Origin: Mesoflavibacter sp.
GTDB lineage: Bacteria; Pseudomonadota; Alphaproteobacteria; UBA8366; Aestuariispiraceae
Assembly (NCBI GenBank): GCA_017792345.1
Contig: CP051228.1
Coordinates: 2,170,001 to 2,234,000 of the forward strand
DNA: 64,000 nucleotides
Reading direction: 5' to 3'
The translations under genes and the position numbers were made by a program. Below are positions 39,352 to 47,840 of this stretch, piece after piece; within the stretch, counting starts at the first letter, position 1, and every line of letters begins with the position of its first letter. The notes under the pieces are model-generated. The model saw only the letters and a program-made list of their open reading frames with translations. It was not told where the DNA came from and did not search any database.

Positions 39352-40104
39352 ATGGAAAAGAAAAAATTGAATACATACTTCTTTATTGGGCAAACGATCT
39401 GCAGAATCCAGAGAGTAGAAGTAAAAGATAAGTCTACGACTGGGAAAGGGGTCTTTCACGACGTTCAACGATTGGTGAAAGCTCTAGATGATGTCGGGTT
39501 TAGGGTGTCTATGGGGGTTGCAGAAAGATTCGTAGAACAAATGAAAAAGTGGTCCCGTGATGGAAATTTTGAGGTTAACGAAAACAAAAAGAAAATCATA
39601 GAAAGGAATGTGAATAGTATTTTTGATTGTATGAATTCGGAGTTAAATGAATCGTTTGTATTTTCATTAACTCAAAAGAACTTCGATGTTAACAATCTTA
39701 TGTCAGGCATGGCGGGGATAGTGGGGGTCGATGTTTATGAGAAGCTCCCGGGGCTTGCGAAGTACGATCTTGATGAGGCCGGAAAATGCATTGCCTTTGA
39801 ACGAGCAACTGCAGCGGCATTCCATTTGATGCGATGCACGGAATGTGTGCTGAATTCATACTACGAAAAGTATAAAAAGCAGAAAAGACTGAAAGTTAGA
39901 ATGTGGGGCCCAATCGTGAGTGAATTAAGGGCGCGGCGCTCTGCCCCAGATAAAGCTATTTTGGATCATTTGGATAATATAAGAAGTAATTTTAGGAACC
40001 CTACGCAGCACCCAGAAAAAATTTACGATATGTCTGAGGTTCAAAATCTGCTTCACGTGTGTATTGATGTGATAAGTAGAATGGTTTTGGACAAGAAGTG
40101 GTGA
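39352..40104 (+). CDS. Unknown protein with HEPN-like RNxxxH motif, foreign gene inside the pcc operon
   Basis: 250-residue soluble protein, mostly helical by appearance, with no signal peptide. Not assigned to a named family. The central EAGKCIAFERATAAAFHLMRCTECVL (about residues 142–167) and the later NFRNPTQHPEKIYDMSEVQNLLHVCIDVISRM (about 214–244) resemble a widespread group of uncharacterised bacterial proteins; RNPTQH (Arg215–His220) fits the R-x4-H signature of HEPN ribonuclease-type domains. Base and codon use differ sharply from the neighbours (many AAA, AGA, TTA and ATA codons). A good GGAGG site lies 5 bases before the ATG. A role in defence or stress is possible but only inferred. 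It splits pccB from pccA. Confidence 0.75.
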   Translation: MEKKKLNTYFFIGQTICRIQRVEVKDKSTTGKGVFHDVQRLVKALDDVGFRVSMGVAERFVEQMKKWSRDGNFEVNENKKKIIERNVNSIFDCMNSELNESFVFSLTQKNFDVNNLMSGMAGIVGVDVYEKLPGLAKYDLDEAGKCIAFERATAAAFHLMRCTECVLNSYYEKYKKQKRLKVRMWGPIVSELRARRSAPDKAILDHLDNIRSNFRNPTQHPEKIYDMSEVQNLLHVCIDVISRMVLDKKW

Positions 40105-40119
40105 TTTTTATCTACGTGC

Positions 40120-40136
40120 CATAGATTTTTTCTATG
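40120..40136. other. Small hairpin after the A+T-rich gene
   Basis: CATAGA (40120–40125) pairs with TCTATG (40131–40136) over a five-T loop. The T run lies in the loop and not after the stem, so it is not a standard terminator. It lies within the candidate cassette, 16 bases after the stop codon. Confidence 0.35.
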
Positions 40137-40186
40137 TCAAGTGATGGGCGTGGTGTGCCCTCATCTAGGGACAGAGGTGATTGAAG

Positions 40187-42196
40187 ATGTTCAAGAAGAT
40201 CCTGATTGCCAACCGGGGCGAAATCGCCTGCCGCGTGATGCGCACCGCGCATAAGATGGGCATCACCCCCGTCGCGGTCTATTCCGAGGCCGATGCCGAG
40301 GCGCTGCATGTGAAGACGGCGCTGGCGCTGGGCGGAGAGGCTGTGCCGGTCGGCCCCGCAGCCTCGTCCGAAAGCTATCTGGTCATCGACCGCATCGTCG
40401 AGGCCTGCAAGCAGACCGGCGCCGAAGCCGTGCATCCGGGCTATGGGTTCCTCAGCGAGAACAAGAATTTCGCCCTGCGCCTGGAAAAGGAAGGCATTGC
40501 TTTCATCGGCCCGCCGGTCGGCGCGATCGAGGCGATGGGCGACAAGATCGAATCCAAGAAGATCGCCCAGGCCGCCGGGGTCAACACGGTGCCGGGCCAT
40601 CTGGCGGCCGTGACGGACCCCGAAGAGGCGGTCCGGATCTCCAAGGAAATCGGTTATCCGGTGATGCTGAAAGCGTCGGCCGGGGGCGGCGGCAAGGGCA
40701 TGCGCCTGGCCTGGAACGATGCCGAGGCGCGGTCCGGCCTGGTTTCCGCCATGAACGAGGGCCGCAATAGTTTCGGCGACGACCGCGTCTTCATCGAGAA
40801 GTTCATCGAGGAACCGCGCCATATCGAAATCCAGGTCATGGCCGACGGCCATGGCAATTGCGTCTATCTGGGCGAACGCGAATGTTCTATCCAGCGCAGG
40901 CACCAGAAGGTCATCGAGGAAGCGCCGTCGCCTTTCCTGGACGACGCGACCCGCAAGGCCATGGGCGAACAGGCCGTCGCCCTGTCGAAACAGGTGAACT
41001 ACCGCACCGCCGGGACGGTCGAGTTCATCGTCGACAAGAACCGGAACTTCTATTTCCTGGAAATGAACACCCGTCTGCAGGTCGAACATCCGGTGACGGA
41101 ATTCGTGACCGGTTTCGATCTGGTCGAATTGATGATCCGCGTGACCGATGGCGAAAAGCTGCCCTTCACCCAGAAGGATGTGACGCTGAAGGGCTGGGCC
41201 ATCGAGGCGCGGCTTTATGCCGAAGATGCTGAGCGCGGATTCCTGCCCTCGACCGGCCGTTTGAGCCGCTATATCGAACCGGGCGCGCAGGGCAATCGCG
41301 TGCGCGTCGACAGCGGCTGTTACGAGGGCGCCGAAATTTCCATGTTCTACGATCCGATGATCTCGAAGCTGATCGTCGGCGGGAAGGACCGGGCCGAGGC
41401 GATCCAGGAGATGCGCCGGGCCATTGACGGCTATCATGTGCGCGGCCTGAGCCACAACATGCCCTTCCTGGCCAATCTGGCGAAGCATCCGCGTTTCGCC
41501 GAGGGGCAGATCACGACGAATTTCATCGCCGAGGAATATCCCGAAGGTCTGACCGGAGGCCATCTGAAGCCGGAAGATCCGGGTCTGTTCGCCGCCGTCG
41601 CCGCCGTCATTCAGGACCGGTTCGAAGCACGCGAACGCCGCCTGACCGGTCAGGAGGAAAACCGCGCCCCGAAACTGCCGACGGACTACACCGTCTTTCT
41701 GGGCGACAAGGACCTGACCGAGGTGACCTTGCATCTGGAGCGGCTGACCGACGGAACGCGGCTGACGGTCGATGGTCGGGAGATTGTCGTCGAAAGTGGC
41801 TGGAAGCCGGGTTCTCCGATTTTCCGTGCTAGCATCGACGGGGCCGAACGCCTGTTCCAGATCGACCGTGACGGCGCGGGATTCGTCCTCAGCCATGACG
41901 GCGCGCGTATCCGGGCGCTGGTGTTGGAAAGCCGGCATGCGAAGCTGCGCCGGTTGATGCCCTACAAGCCGCCGCCCGACATGTCGAAATTCCTGCTGTC
42001 GCCGATGCCGGGCCTGTTGGTCCGCCTGATGGTTCAGGAAGGCGATACGGTCGAAGCGGGCAAGGAACTGGCCGTCGTGGAAGCCATGAAGATGGAAAAC
42101 GTGCTGCGCGCGACCAGCGGCGGCACGGTCCTGAAGGCCCACGCCGCGGAGGGTGACAGCCTGGCCGTCGATCAGCCGATCCTGGAATTCGAATGA
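40187..42196 (+). CDS. pccA: Propionyl-CoA carboxylase alpha subunit (biotin carboxylase and biotin carrier)
   Basis: 669-residue biotin-dependent subunit. The ATG at 40187 has AGAGGTGA 6 bases upstream and gives MFKKILIANRGEIACRVMRTAHKMG. Biotin carboxylase domain to about residue 450: HPGYGFLSENKNFA, KASAGGGGKGMRL (ATP-binding glycine loop), EMNTRLQVEHPVTE. A PCC-specific linker domain follows, and the biotinyl domain at the end has EAMKMEN with the biotinylated lysine at about 635. It pairs with PccB to make methylmalonyl-CoA from propionyl-CoA, the exit path for odd-chain fatty acids, valine and isoleucine. Confidence 0.95.
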   Translation: MFKKILIANRGEIACRVMRTAHKMGITPVAVYSEADAEALHVKTALALGGEAVPVGPAASSESYLVIDRIVEACKQTGAEAVHPGYGFLSENKNFALRLEKEGIAFIGPPVGAIEAMGDKIESKKIAQAAGVNTVPGHLAAVTDPEEAVRISKEIGYPVMLKASAGGGGKGMRLAWNDAEARSGLVSAMNEGRNSFGDDRVFIEKFIEEPRHIEIQVMADGHGNCVYLGERECSIQRRHQKVIEEAPSPFLDDATRKAMGEQAVALSKQVNYRTAGTVEFIVDKNRNFYFLEMNTRLQVEHPVTEFVTGFDLVELMIRVTDGEKLPFTQKDVTLKGWAIEARLYAEDAERGFLPSTGRLSRYIEPGAQGNRVRVDSGCYEGAEISMFYDPMISKLIVGGKDRAEAIQEMRRAIDGYHVRGLSHNMPFLANLAKHPRFAEGQITTNFIAEEYPEGLTGGHLKPEDPGLFAAVAAVIQDRFEARERRLTGQEENRAPKLPTDYTVFLGDKDLTEVTLHLERLTDGTRLTVDGREIVVESGWKPGSPIFRASIDGAERLFQIDRDGAGFVLSHDGARIRALVLESRHAKLRRLMPYKPPPDMSKFLLSPMPGLLVRLMVQEGDTVEAGKELAVVEAMKMENVLRATSGGTVLKAHAAEGDSLAVDQPILEFE

Positions 42197-42215
42197 TGCG
42201 GACGGCGGGGCGGCG

Positions 42216-43673
42216 TCAGCCTTCCCGCCGGTTCAACGCGTCCAGCACCGCCTGGCGCTGGACCTTGCCGCTCGTCGTGCGCGGGATCTGATTGACGGTC
42301 AGGATGTTGATCGTCCCGATCAGATCGGGCAGGGCGGTCGAAACCAGATCGGCCAAGGTATCGAAGGGCATCTCCGCAGCGCTGACGACGGCGACCCAGA
42401 TCTCGTTCTCGCCCTTGTCGTTCGGCCGGGACAGCAGGCAGGCATCCGCGATTTCCGGCAAGGCAGTCAGAACACGTTCGTGATCCTCGGCGGAGAATTT
42501 CACGCCCCCGACATTTATCAGGGAATCTTCCCGGCCCAGGATGCGGAACAGCGCCGCGTCCGGCTTCACGCCGACATCGCCCGGATAGAACCAGCCGTCG
42601 CGGAATTTCTCGGCGCTGGCCCGCGCATTATAGATATAGCCCGGCACCATGCCGGTCTTCCGGATGCGGACGATCCCCTCCGCGCCCGGCGGCAGCGGCC
42701 GGTGATCCCCATCGACGATCTGGACCTCGGAACCGGGGCAGCATTGATAACTGCCGTCGGTCAGCCGCACCGCAATGGTGCCCAGCTCGTTCGTGGCATA
42801 GGTTTCGAACAGCCGGATATCCGGCCGTGCCTGACGGAACCGCGCCCGAACCGGCTCAGGGACCGCCCCGCCGTAACTGGTAATCGTCAGCCCCTCAGGA
42901 AGGGCCAGCAGCGTCTCGTCCGATTCCAGCATCGTGAAATGGAAGGGCAGGACGGCCGTATGGGTTGCCTTCTTTTCCGCTAGGCCGTCCCACAATTCGG
43001 ACAAGCCGACATGGATGCCGGTCCCGCCCGCCCGCAGACAGGCGGAGGCCTGGAACTGTGCGCCCTGGAAGGTATAGGGCATGCAATGGACAAAACGGGA
43101 CGCGGCGGAAAATCCGACCATCCATTGAATGACGTCCAGTCGCCGCTCGGTCTGGCCCAGCGTGATCGCGATGACCTTGGGCGCGCCGGTCGTGCCGGAA
43201 CTGGTCACCATGCGATAGACCGATGCGGGATCGATCGGGGGCTTGGGCGGATCGCCCGCCGCCTTGAGCCCGGCACCCAATGTGGCGATCCCCATGGTTC
43301 TGCGCGCCGCGCCCGCCAGCGGCCGGTCGCTCAAGACCAGGTCGGCATGGGCCAGCATTTCGGCATGATCCTGGGCGGCCGCGTCGGGCAGGAAAGACGC
43401 GCTGGCCGCGCCGAGGCTCTCCAGCCCCAGGACCAGGGGCATATGGTCCAGTAGCCCGGTCCATTCCACGCAGACAAATCCGCCCGGCCCGATCCCGGCC
43501 TGCGCCAGGGCGGACGCGGCGAACCGCGCCCGATCCCGCAGTTCGGCGAAACTCAGGGACCGCCCATCCGCGATCAACGCCGTCGCCTGGGGGCGCAGGG
43601 CGGCGTGGAAGGACAGGTAGTCGCCCGTGCGGGCGACACCGTCTGCCGGTTGGGGGAGCGCTGGGTCAGCCAC
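42216..43673 (-). CDS. AMP-forming acyl-CoA synthetase/ligase (ANL superfamily)
   Basis: 485-residue adenylate-forming enzyme. It begins at GTG 43673, overlapping the dehydrogenase gene upstream by 8 bases. Motifs: VTSSGTTGAPKVIAITL (P-loop, about residues 157–173), ETYATNELG (A5-like), GWFYPGDVGVKPDAALFRILGREDSLINVGGVKFSAEDHERVL (A7–A8), and the catalytic lysine in PRTTSGKVQRQAVL (A10). Substrate is unknown; it could activate a fatty, aryl or hydroxy acid, perhaps the product of the coupled dehydrogenase. It converges on pccA with 19 bases between the stops. Confidence 0.88.
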   Translation of the reverse strand: MADPALPQPADGVARTGDYLSFHAALRPQATALIADGRSLSFAELRDRARFAASALAQAGIGPGGFVCVEWTGLLDHMPLVLGLESLGAASASFLPDAAAQDHAEMLAHADLVLSDRPLAGAARRTMGIATLGAGLKAAGDPPKPPIDPASVYRMVTSSGTTGAPKVIAITLGQTERRLDVIQWMVGFSAASRFVHCMPYTFQGAQFQASACLRAGGTGIHVGLSELWDGLAEKKATHTAVLPFHFTMLESDETLLALPEGLTITSYGGAVPEPVRARFRQARPDIRLFETYATNELGTIAVRLTDGSYQCCPGSEVQIVDGDHRPLPPGAEGIVRIRKTGMVPGYIYNARASAEKFRDGWFYPGDVGVKPDAALFRILGREDSLINVGGVKFSAEDHERVLTALPEIADACLLSRPNDKGENEIWVAVVSAAEMPFDTLADLVSTALPDLIGTINILTVNQIPRTTSGKVQRQAVLDALNRREG

Positions 43674-44622
43674 GTCGGGCGGTCACCTCGTATCCTGGTT
43701 CTTCCGGTTCGTCGTCGACCAGTTCCGACGGGAAACCAGGGGCGACGATGTGCATGTCACAGGCGTCTTCCAGGCGCCGGATGATGTTGGACGACCATTC
43801 GCGGGGACCATAGCGGTCCTGACCGTCCTCAAATATCTTAATCAGCAACGGGTTCAGTTCCAAGGGGACGCCGACCTTTTCCGCGACGCTTTGGAACAGG
43901 CCGATATCCTTCAGCACCAGATCCATCGTGAAGCTGATGTCGCGGCTGCCGTTCAGGATGACCTGGCTTTCGGTCTCGTGAACGAAGGAATTGCCGGACG
44001 AGATCTTGATGCCTTCGAAAGCCATGCCGAGATCCAGCCCGGACTTGCCGGCGACCATCAGCGCCTCGCAGACGCTGACCAGATTGGCGGTCGCCAGATA
44101 ATTGGTGATGACCTTCAGAATCGACGCACTGCCCAGCGGGCCGGTATGCAGAACCCGGCGGCCCAGCACGGTCAGGACCGGCAACAGGCGTTCGAAGGTC
44201 GCCCGTTCGCAGCCCGCGAAGATCGCGATATTGCCGGTATCGGCGCGGTGACAACCGCCGGAGACGGGGCAGTCGACGGGCGCCGCGCCCTTGGCCTCGA
44301 CCAGTTTGCCCAGACGCGTGATCTCGGCGCTGTCGGTCGTGCTCATCTCCGCCCAGATCTTACCGTCGGACAGGCCGGCCAGGATGCCGTCCTCGGCCTC
44401 CATCACGGCGGCGCTGGCGGCGGGGGAGGGCAGGCAGGTGATGACGATATCGCAGGCCTCGGCCATCGCCTTCGGACTGTCGGCCCATGCCGCGCCGCCG
44501 TCCAGGAAGCGCTGGGCGGTCTCCCGGTTCAGGTCGCGGACCATCAGGTCCACACCGTTGCGCAACAGGCTGCCCGCCAGCTTGCCGCCGACATTGCCCA
44601 GTCCGATAAAACCAATTTTCAT
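43666..44622 (-). CDS. NAD(P)-dependent beta-hydroxyacid dehydrogenase (3-hydroxyisobutyrate dehydrogenase family)
   Basis: 318-residue oxidoreductase. N-terminal Rossmann motif KIGFIGLGNVGGKLAGSLLRNG (GxGxxG), the family segment DCPVSGGCHRADTGNIAIFAGC (substrate-binding DxPVSGG), and the catalytic lysine in SASILKVITNYLATANLVSVCEALMVAGKSGLD. Length is slightly above the usual 290–300 because of a C-terminal acidic tail. It is first in a two-gene minus-strand operon with the ligase. The substrate (3-hydroxyisobutyrate, tartronate semialdehyde or another) cannot be fixed. It faces ipdC divergently across 184 bases. Confidence 0.88.
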   Translation of the reverse strand: MKIGFIGLGNVGGKLAGSLLRNGVDLMVRDLNRETAQRFLDGGAAWADSPKAMAEACDIVITCLPSPAASAAVMEAEDGILAGLSDGKIWAEMSTTDSAEITRLGKLVEAKGAAPVDCPVSGGCHRADTGNIAIFAGCERATFERLLPVLTVLGRRVLHTGPLGSASILKVITNYLATANLVSVCEALMVAGKSGLDLGMAFEGIKISSGNSFVHETESQVILNGSRDISFTMDLVLKDIGLFQSVAEKVGVPLELNPLLIKIFEDGQDRYGPREWSSNIIRRLEDACDMHIVAPGFPSELVDDEPEEPGYEVTARRG

Positions 44623-44806
44623 TCAGTACGCTCCCTTGCAGATGGGTAACGGCATTGCCGAATTGTGGAGATTGCGCCGCGTAGCGTTTCACGGATTCCG
44701 ACACTTGCATATCGTGTGTTGCGTATTTCGGGACCCCAATTGCGCCAAAAATTTTCACTGGTCATAGTGCTGAAATCAACGGTGCGACCGGACAGGGGAC
44801 AATGCG

Positions 44807-46441
44807 ATGCCGGGATTGGCGGAGGCGGTTCTGACCGCCCTGAAAGCGCGTGGCGCGGGGGAGGTCTTCGGCATTCCGGGCGACTTCGCCCTGCCGTTTT
44901 TCAAGATCATGGAATCGAGCGCGATCCTGCCGCTCTATACTCTGAGCCACGAGCCGGGCGTCGGCTTCGCTGCCGACGGGGCCGCGCGGTTCACCAGCCG
45001 CCTGTCGGTTGCCTGCGTCACCTATGGGGCGGGGGCGCTGAACATGATCAACCCGGTCGCCCAGGCCTATGCGGAGAAGACGCCGATGGTCGTCATCTCG
45101 GGCGCGCCGGGGGCGGGGGAGGGATCGCGCGGCCTGTTGCTGCACCACCAGGTGAAGCGGCTGGATTCGCAATGGGAGATCTTCAAGGAACTGACCTGCG
45201 ATCAGGCGCGGCTGGACGATCCGGCGACGGCCCCGGCGCAGATCGCGCGGGTGCTGGACCGTTGCCTGCACGAATCCCGTCCGGTCTATCTGGAAATTCC
45301 GCGCGATCTGGTCGCCGCCGAGGTGGCGCCGGTGCCGGACTACCAGCCGCCGCAGGGCCATGCCGAAGCCGCGGAATCGGCGGCGCGCGAAGTCCTGGCC
45401 CGCCTGAAAGGCGCCGCGCGGCCGGCAATGATGGTCGGCGTCGAGGCGCGGCGCTATGGCGTTGAAGAAAAGATCGCCGAACTGGCCCGGGTCCTGAAAA
45501 TCCCGGTCACGACCAGTTTCATGGGACGCGGCCTGATGGCGGGCAAGAACATCCCGCTGGCCGGCACCTATCTGGGTGCGGCGGGCAAGCCGGAGGTCAG
45601 CGCCGTCGTCGAGCAATCCGATTGTCTGCTGATGCTGGGTGTCATCCTCTGCGACACGAATTTCGGCGTTTCCGGCGGCAAGGTCGATATGCGTCACGCG
45701 ATTCATGCCTTCGACGGGCAGGTGCGCGTCGGCCTGCATTACTATCCCGAAGTTTTGCTGGGCGCCTTCGTCGATGCGCTGCTGAACGAGGCCGAGGCGC
45801 TGGGCGATGCGCAGTCCGGTCTGCGGCCGCATGACCTGGGGCCGTTGCAGGCGGATGGCGAGATGCTGCATCCGATGGATATCGCGCGCGGCATCAACGA
45901 TCTGTTCGACCGGCACGGGGTCATGCCGATGACGTCGGATATGGGCGACTGCCTGTTCACGGCAATGGATATCGACAATTCCGAACTGGCCGCGCCGGGC
46001 TATTACGCCAGCATGGGATTCGGGGTGCCGGGCGGGTTGGGGGTGCAGGCGGCGACGGGACGGCGCCCGCTGATCCTGGTCGGCGACGGCGCGTTCCAGA
46101 TGACCGGCTGGGAATTGGGCAACTGCCGCAAATACGGCTGGAACCCGATCGTCGTGCTGTTCAACAACGCCAGTTGGGAAATGCTGCGCGTGTTCCAGCC
46201 GGGGCCGGGCTATCACGACCTGCCGGATTGGCAATTCGCCAATCTGGCCGACGGGCTGGGCGGGCGCGGGCACCGGGTTACGACCCGCGCCGAACTGGCC
46301 GCCGCGCTGGAAGCCGCCCATGCCGATGAAAGCCGGTTCCAACTGATCGAGGCGATGCTGCCCCGGGGTGCGATCTCCGACACGTTGCAGCGGTTTGTCG
46401 ACGCCATTCGATCCTTGTCTGCCCTGGCGCAGGACGGGTAG
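44807..46441 (+). CDS. ipdC: Thiamine-diphosphate phenylpyruvate/indolepyruvate decarboxylase
   Basis: 544-residue enzyme that decarboxylates aromatic 2-oxo acids; the product of indolepyruvate is indole-3-acetaldehyde, a precursor of auxin. As I recall it, the Azospirillum brasilense protein is similar along the whole length: FGIPGDFALPFFK (Asp26), LSHEPGVGFAADGAARF (activating Glu49), GLLLHHQ (His113-His114), RRYGVEEKIAELA, GLQADGE-like linker, and the ThDP/Mg motif VGDGAFQMTGWELGNCRKYGWNPIVVLFNNASWEML. All catalytic residues are present. ATG has AGGGGA upstream. Aromatic amino acid breakdown, without auxin, is an equally valid role. Confidence 0.88.
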   Translation: MPGLAEAVLTALKARGAGEVFGIPGDFALPFFKIMESSAILPLYTLSHEPGVGFAADGAARFTSRLSVACVTYGAGALNMINPVAQAYAEKTPMVVISGAPGAGEGSRGLLLHHQVKRLDSQWEIFKELTCDQARLDDPATAPAQIARVLDRCLHESRPVYLEIPRDLVAAEVAPVPDYQPPQGHAEAAESAAREVLARLKGAARPAMMVGVEARRYGVEEKIAELARVLKIPVTTSFMGRGLMAGKNIPLAGTYLGAAGKPEVSAVVEQSDCLLMLGVILCDTNFGVSGGKVDMRHAIHAFDGQVRVGLHYYPEVLLGAFVDALLNEAEALGDAQSGLRPHDLGPLQADGEMLHPMDIARGINDLFDRHGVMPMTSDMGDCLFTAMDIDNSELAAPGYYASMGFGVPGGLGVQAATGRRPLILVGDGAFQMTGWELGNCRKYGWNPIVVLFNNASWEMLRVFQPGPGYHDLPDWQFANLADGLGGRGHRVTTRAELAAALEAAHADESRFQLIEAMLPRGAISDTLQRFVDAIRSLSALAQDG

Positions 46442-46491
46442 TGTCCGCGCCCGTGGGGGGCCTTGCGCATTTCCGAGGAGGAGTTAGGGCC

Positions 46492-46773
46492 GTGACGGAT
46501 CGACATGTCCATGTGGTGGTCGAAGGGAAAGTTCAGGGCGTTTGGTTTCGCGCCTGGACGGAAAAGGCCGCCAACAGGCACGGCCTCGCCGGATGGGTGC
46601 GCAACCGGTCCGACGGCACCGTCGAGGCGGTGTTCAGCGGCCCGCCGGACAGTATCGACATCATGCTGAAGGATTGCCGGGACGGCCCGCCTTTGGCGCA
46701 GGTCACGGGCCTGCATGTCACCGACTGCGATGCGCCCGGAACCAAAGGCTTTCAGATTCGTCCTGATGGATAA
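46492..46773 (+). CDS. acyP: Acylphosphatase
   Basis: 93-residue small enzyme that hydrolyses acyl phosphates. GTG 46492 with AGGAGGAG upstream gives (V/M)TDRHVHVVVEGKVQGVWFRAWTEKAANRHGLAGWVRNRSDGTVEAVFSGPPDSIDIML; the frame is open from 46441 but the longer start lacks a site. The catalytic arginine (GVWFR) and asparagine (VRNRSDGTVE) are present. Length is normal. It lies 50 bases after ipdC and may be transcribed with it. Confidence 0.92.
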   Translation: MTDRHVHVVVEGKVQGVWFRAWTEKAANRHGLAGWVRNRSDGTVEAVFSGPPDSIDIMLKDCRDGPPLAQVTGLHVTDCDAPGTKGFQIRPDG

Positions 46774-47042
46774 GAGGACGTGAAGTCAAACCCGGTATGG
46801 GCTTAGGCATTCGCGCTGCTGCAACGCACAATTACTCTGTGTGCGCTGCGAATACATGACTTGAGGGTGCAAAATCGGGCCGTCGACTGTCGAAAACGGC
46901 GCGAATACGGCGTTTTTGTCCAATTGGGCGTCGGTTTTCCGCTACTGTGGCCCCGATCTTGCGTTACGCTAAGGGACCGGCGCTGCATCGGACTAGGCGG
47001 CAGGCGGTCAGCGACAGAAGACCAAAACCCTGGAAGGTCGAT
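46774..47042. other. Gene-poor stretch with an imperfect inverted repeat
   Basis: No gene could be supported between acylphosphatase and lipB except the tiny ORF listed next. At 46809–46853 ATTCGC and GCGAAT frame an inner partial match (CGCACA and TGTGTG), giving an imperfect hairpin of about 45 bases. It might end the ipdC-acyP transcript or act as an operator; there is no T run. Confidence 0.35.
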
Positions 47043-47108
47043 ATGACGATGGACGAGAAGGAACGGAATCAGGACCACCCGTTGCGGGGTCCGCATCCGA
47101 CCGACTGA
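47043..47108 (+). CDS. Possible 21-residue small protein
   Basis: ATG 47043 is preceded by GGAAGG at 5 bases and opens a 21-codon frame (MTMDEKERNQDHPLRGPHPTD) that ends in TGA. It is hydrophilic and charged, resembles nothing I know, and is followed at once by a small hairpin. Such short frames occur by chance, so this is only a candidate. It lies between acyP and the convergent lipB. Confidence 0.2.
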   Translation: MTMDEKERNQDHPLRGPHPTD

Positions 47109-47128
47109 CCCGCCGAGCCGGCTGCGGG
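47109..47128. other. Hairpin before the lipB stop
   Basis: CCCGC (47109–47113) pairs with GCGGG (47124–47128), and CCGG lies in the loop. It sits between the small ORF and the lipB stop and may help end both transcripts; there is no T run. Confidence 0.3.
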
Positions 47129-47129
47129 G

Positions 47130-47840
47130 TCACACCTTGCGGCCGATCGGTCCGAATACTTCCGCGAAGGCGGATTCCAGCGCGACGTCCAGATCGTGCA
47201 GGGTCGCTGGCAGGCCCAGATCGACCAAGGATGTCACGCCCAGATTCGCATCGCCGATACCGCAGGGCACGATGCCGCCGAAATGCGACAGGTCGGGTTC
47301 GACATTGATCGCGATGCCGTGAAACGTGACCCAGCGCCGGACCCGCACCCCGATCGCGGCAATCTTGTCCTCGCGCCCGTTCCCCCCGGGGTCCGTTCTG
47401 GCGACCCAGATACCGACCCGGCCTTCGCGCCGTTCGCCGACAACATTGAAATGTGCCAGCGCCCGGATCACCCATTCTTCCAGATCATGGACATAGCAGC
47501 GCACATCCGCGCCGCGTTCCTTCAGATCCAGCATGGCATAGGCAATGCGCTGGCCCGGCCCGTGATAGGTATATTGTCCGCCGCGCCCGGTCTGATAGAC
47601 CGGGAACCGGTCCGGCGTCAGCAGGTCTTCCGGTTTCGAACTGGTCCCGGCGGTGTAGAGCGGCGGATGCTCCAGCAGCCAGACCTGTTCCGGCGCGCCC
47701 TCGGCCCGGATCGCGGCAGCCCGCGCCTCCATTTCCGACAGGGCGGTTTCATAATCCGTCAGCCCGTCGGAGATGCGCCATTCCGGCCGCGCCGTCTCGC
47801 TGCGCCGCGCCGAATTGCAGGCTGTTGCCGTCTCGCTCAT
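47130..47840 (-). CDS. lipB: Lipoyl(octanoyl) transferase
   Basis: 236-residue enzyme that moves octanoate from acyl carrier protein to lipoyl domains of 2-oxoacid dehydrogenases and the glycine cleavage H protein. The ATG at 47840 is chosen because family similarity begins at [22 protein letters not shown]; the frame is open further upstream through the tRNA gene, which is not coding. Motifs: [34 protein letters not shown], the lysine in [24 protein letters not shown] and the catalytic cysteine in [18 protein letters not shown]. Divergent from the tRNA-Leu gene. Confidence 0.94.
   Translation of the reverse strand: MSETATACNSARRSETARPEWRISDGLTDYETALSEMEARAAAIRAEGAPEQVWLLEHPPLYTAGTSSKPEDLLTPDRFPVYQTGRGGQYTYHGPGQRIAYAMLDLKERGADVRCYVHDLEEWVIRALAHFNVVGERREGRVGIWVARTDPGGNGREDKIAAIGVRVRRWVTFHGIAINVEPDLSHFGGIVPCGIGDANLGVTSLVDLGLPATLHDLDVALESAFAEVFGPIGRKV

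Larger units (their letters stand above)
39335..40170. mobile_element. Candidate inserted A+T-rich cassette with 7-bp flanking direct repeats
   Basis: TCTAGGG occurs at 39335–39341 (it includes the pccB stop codon) and again at 40164–40170, just before the pccA ribosome site. Exactly one base inside each copy is a short inverted match, GAGGG (39343–39347) and CCCTC (40158–40162). Removing the 822 bases between plus one repeat would join pccB to pccA with an 18-base spacer that keeps the AGAGGTGA ribosome site. The cassette has no transposase or recombinase. Sampled 60-base rows inside have 19, 20 and 33 G+C bases, against 39 in a pccB row. That it is an insertion is inferred. Confidence 0.5.

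Noticed and set aside
40105-40136. Intrinsic terminator after the A+T-rich gene
   Set aside because: The hairpin CATAGA/TCTATG has its T run in the loop and none after the stem, and pccA downstream would lose expression from the pccB promoter.
44790-44806. Auxin-response-like TGTCCC element before ipdC
   Set aside because: TGTCCCC is present only on the opposite strand and coincides with the ribosome-binding site AGGGGA; it is too short and better explained by that.
46803-47096. 97-codon minus-strand frame between acyP and lipB
   Set aside because: It has no ribosome site and no recognisable protein, and it overlaps the structured gap and the better-placed small ORF on the plus strand.
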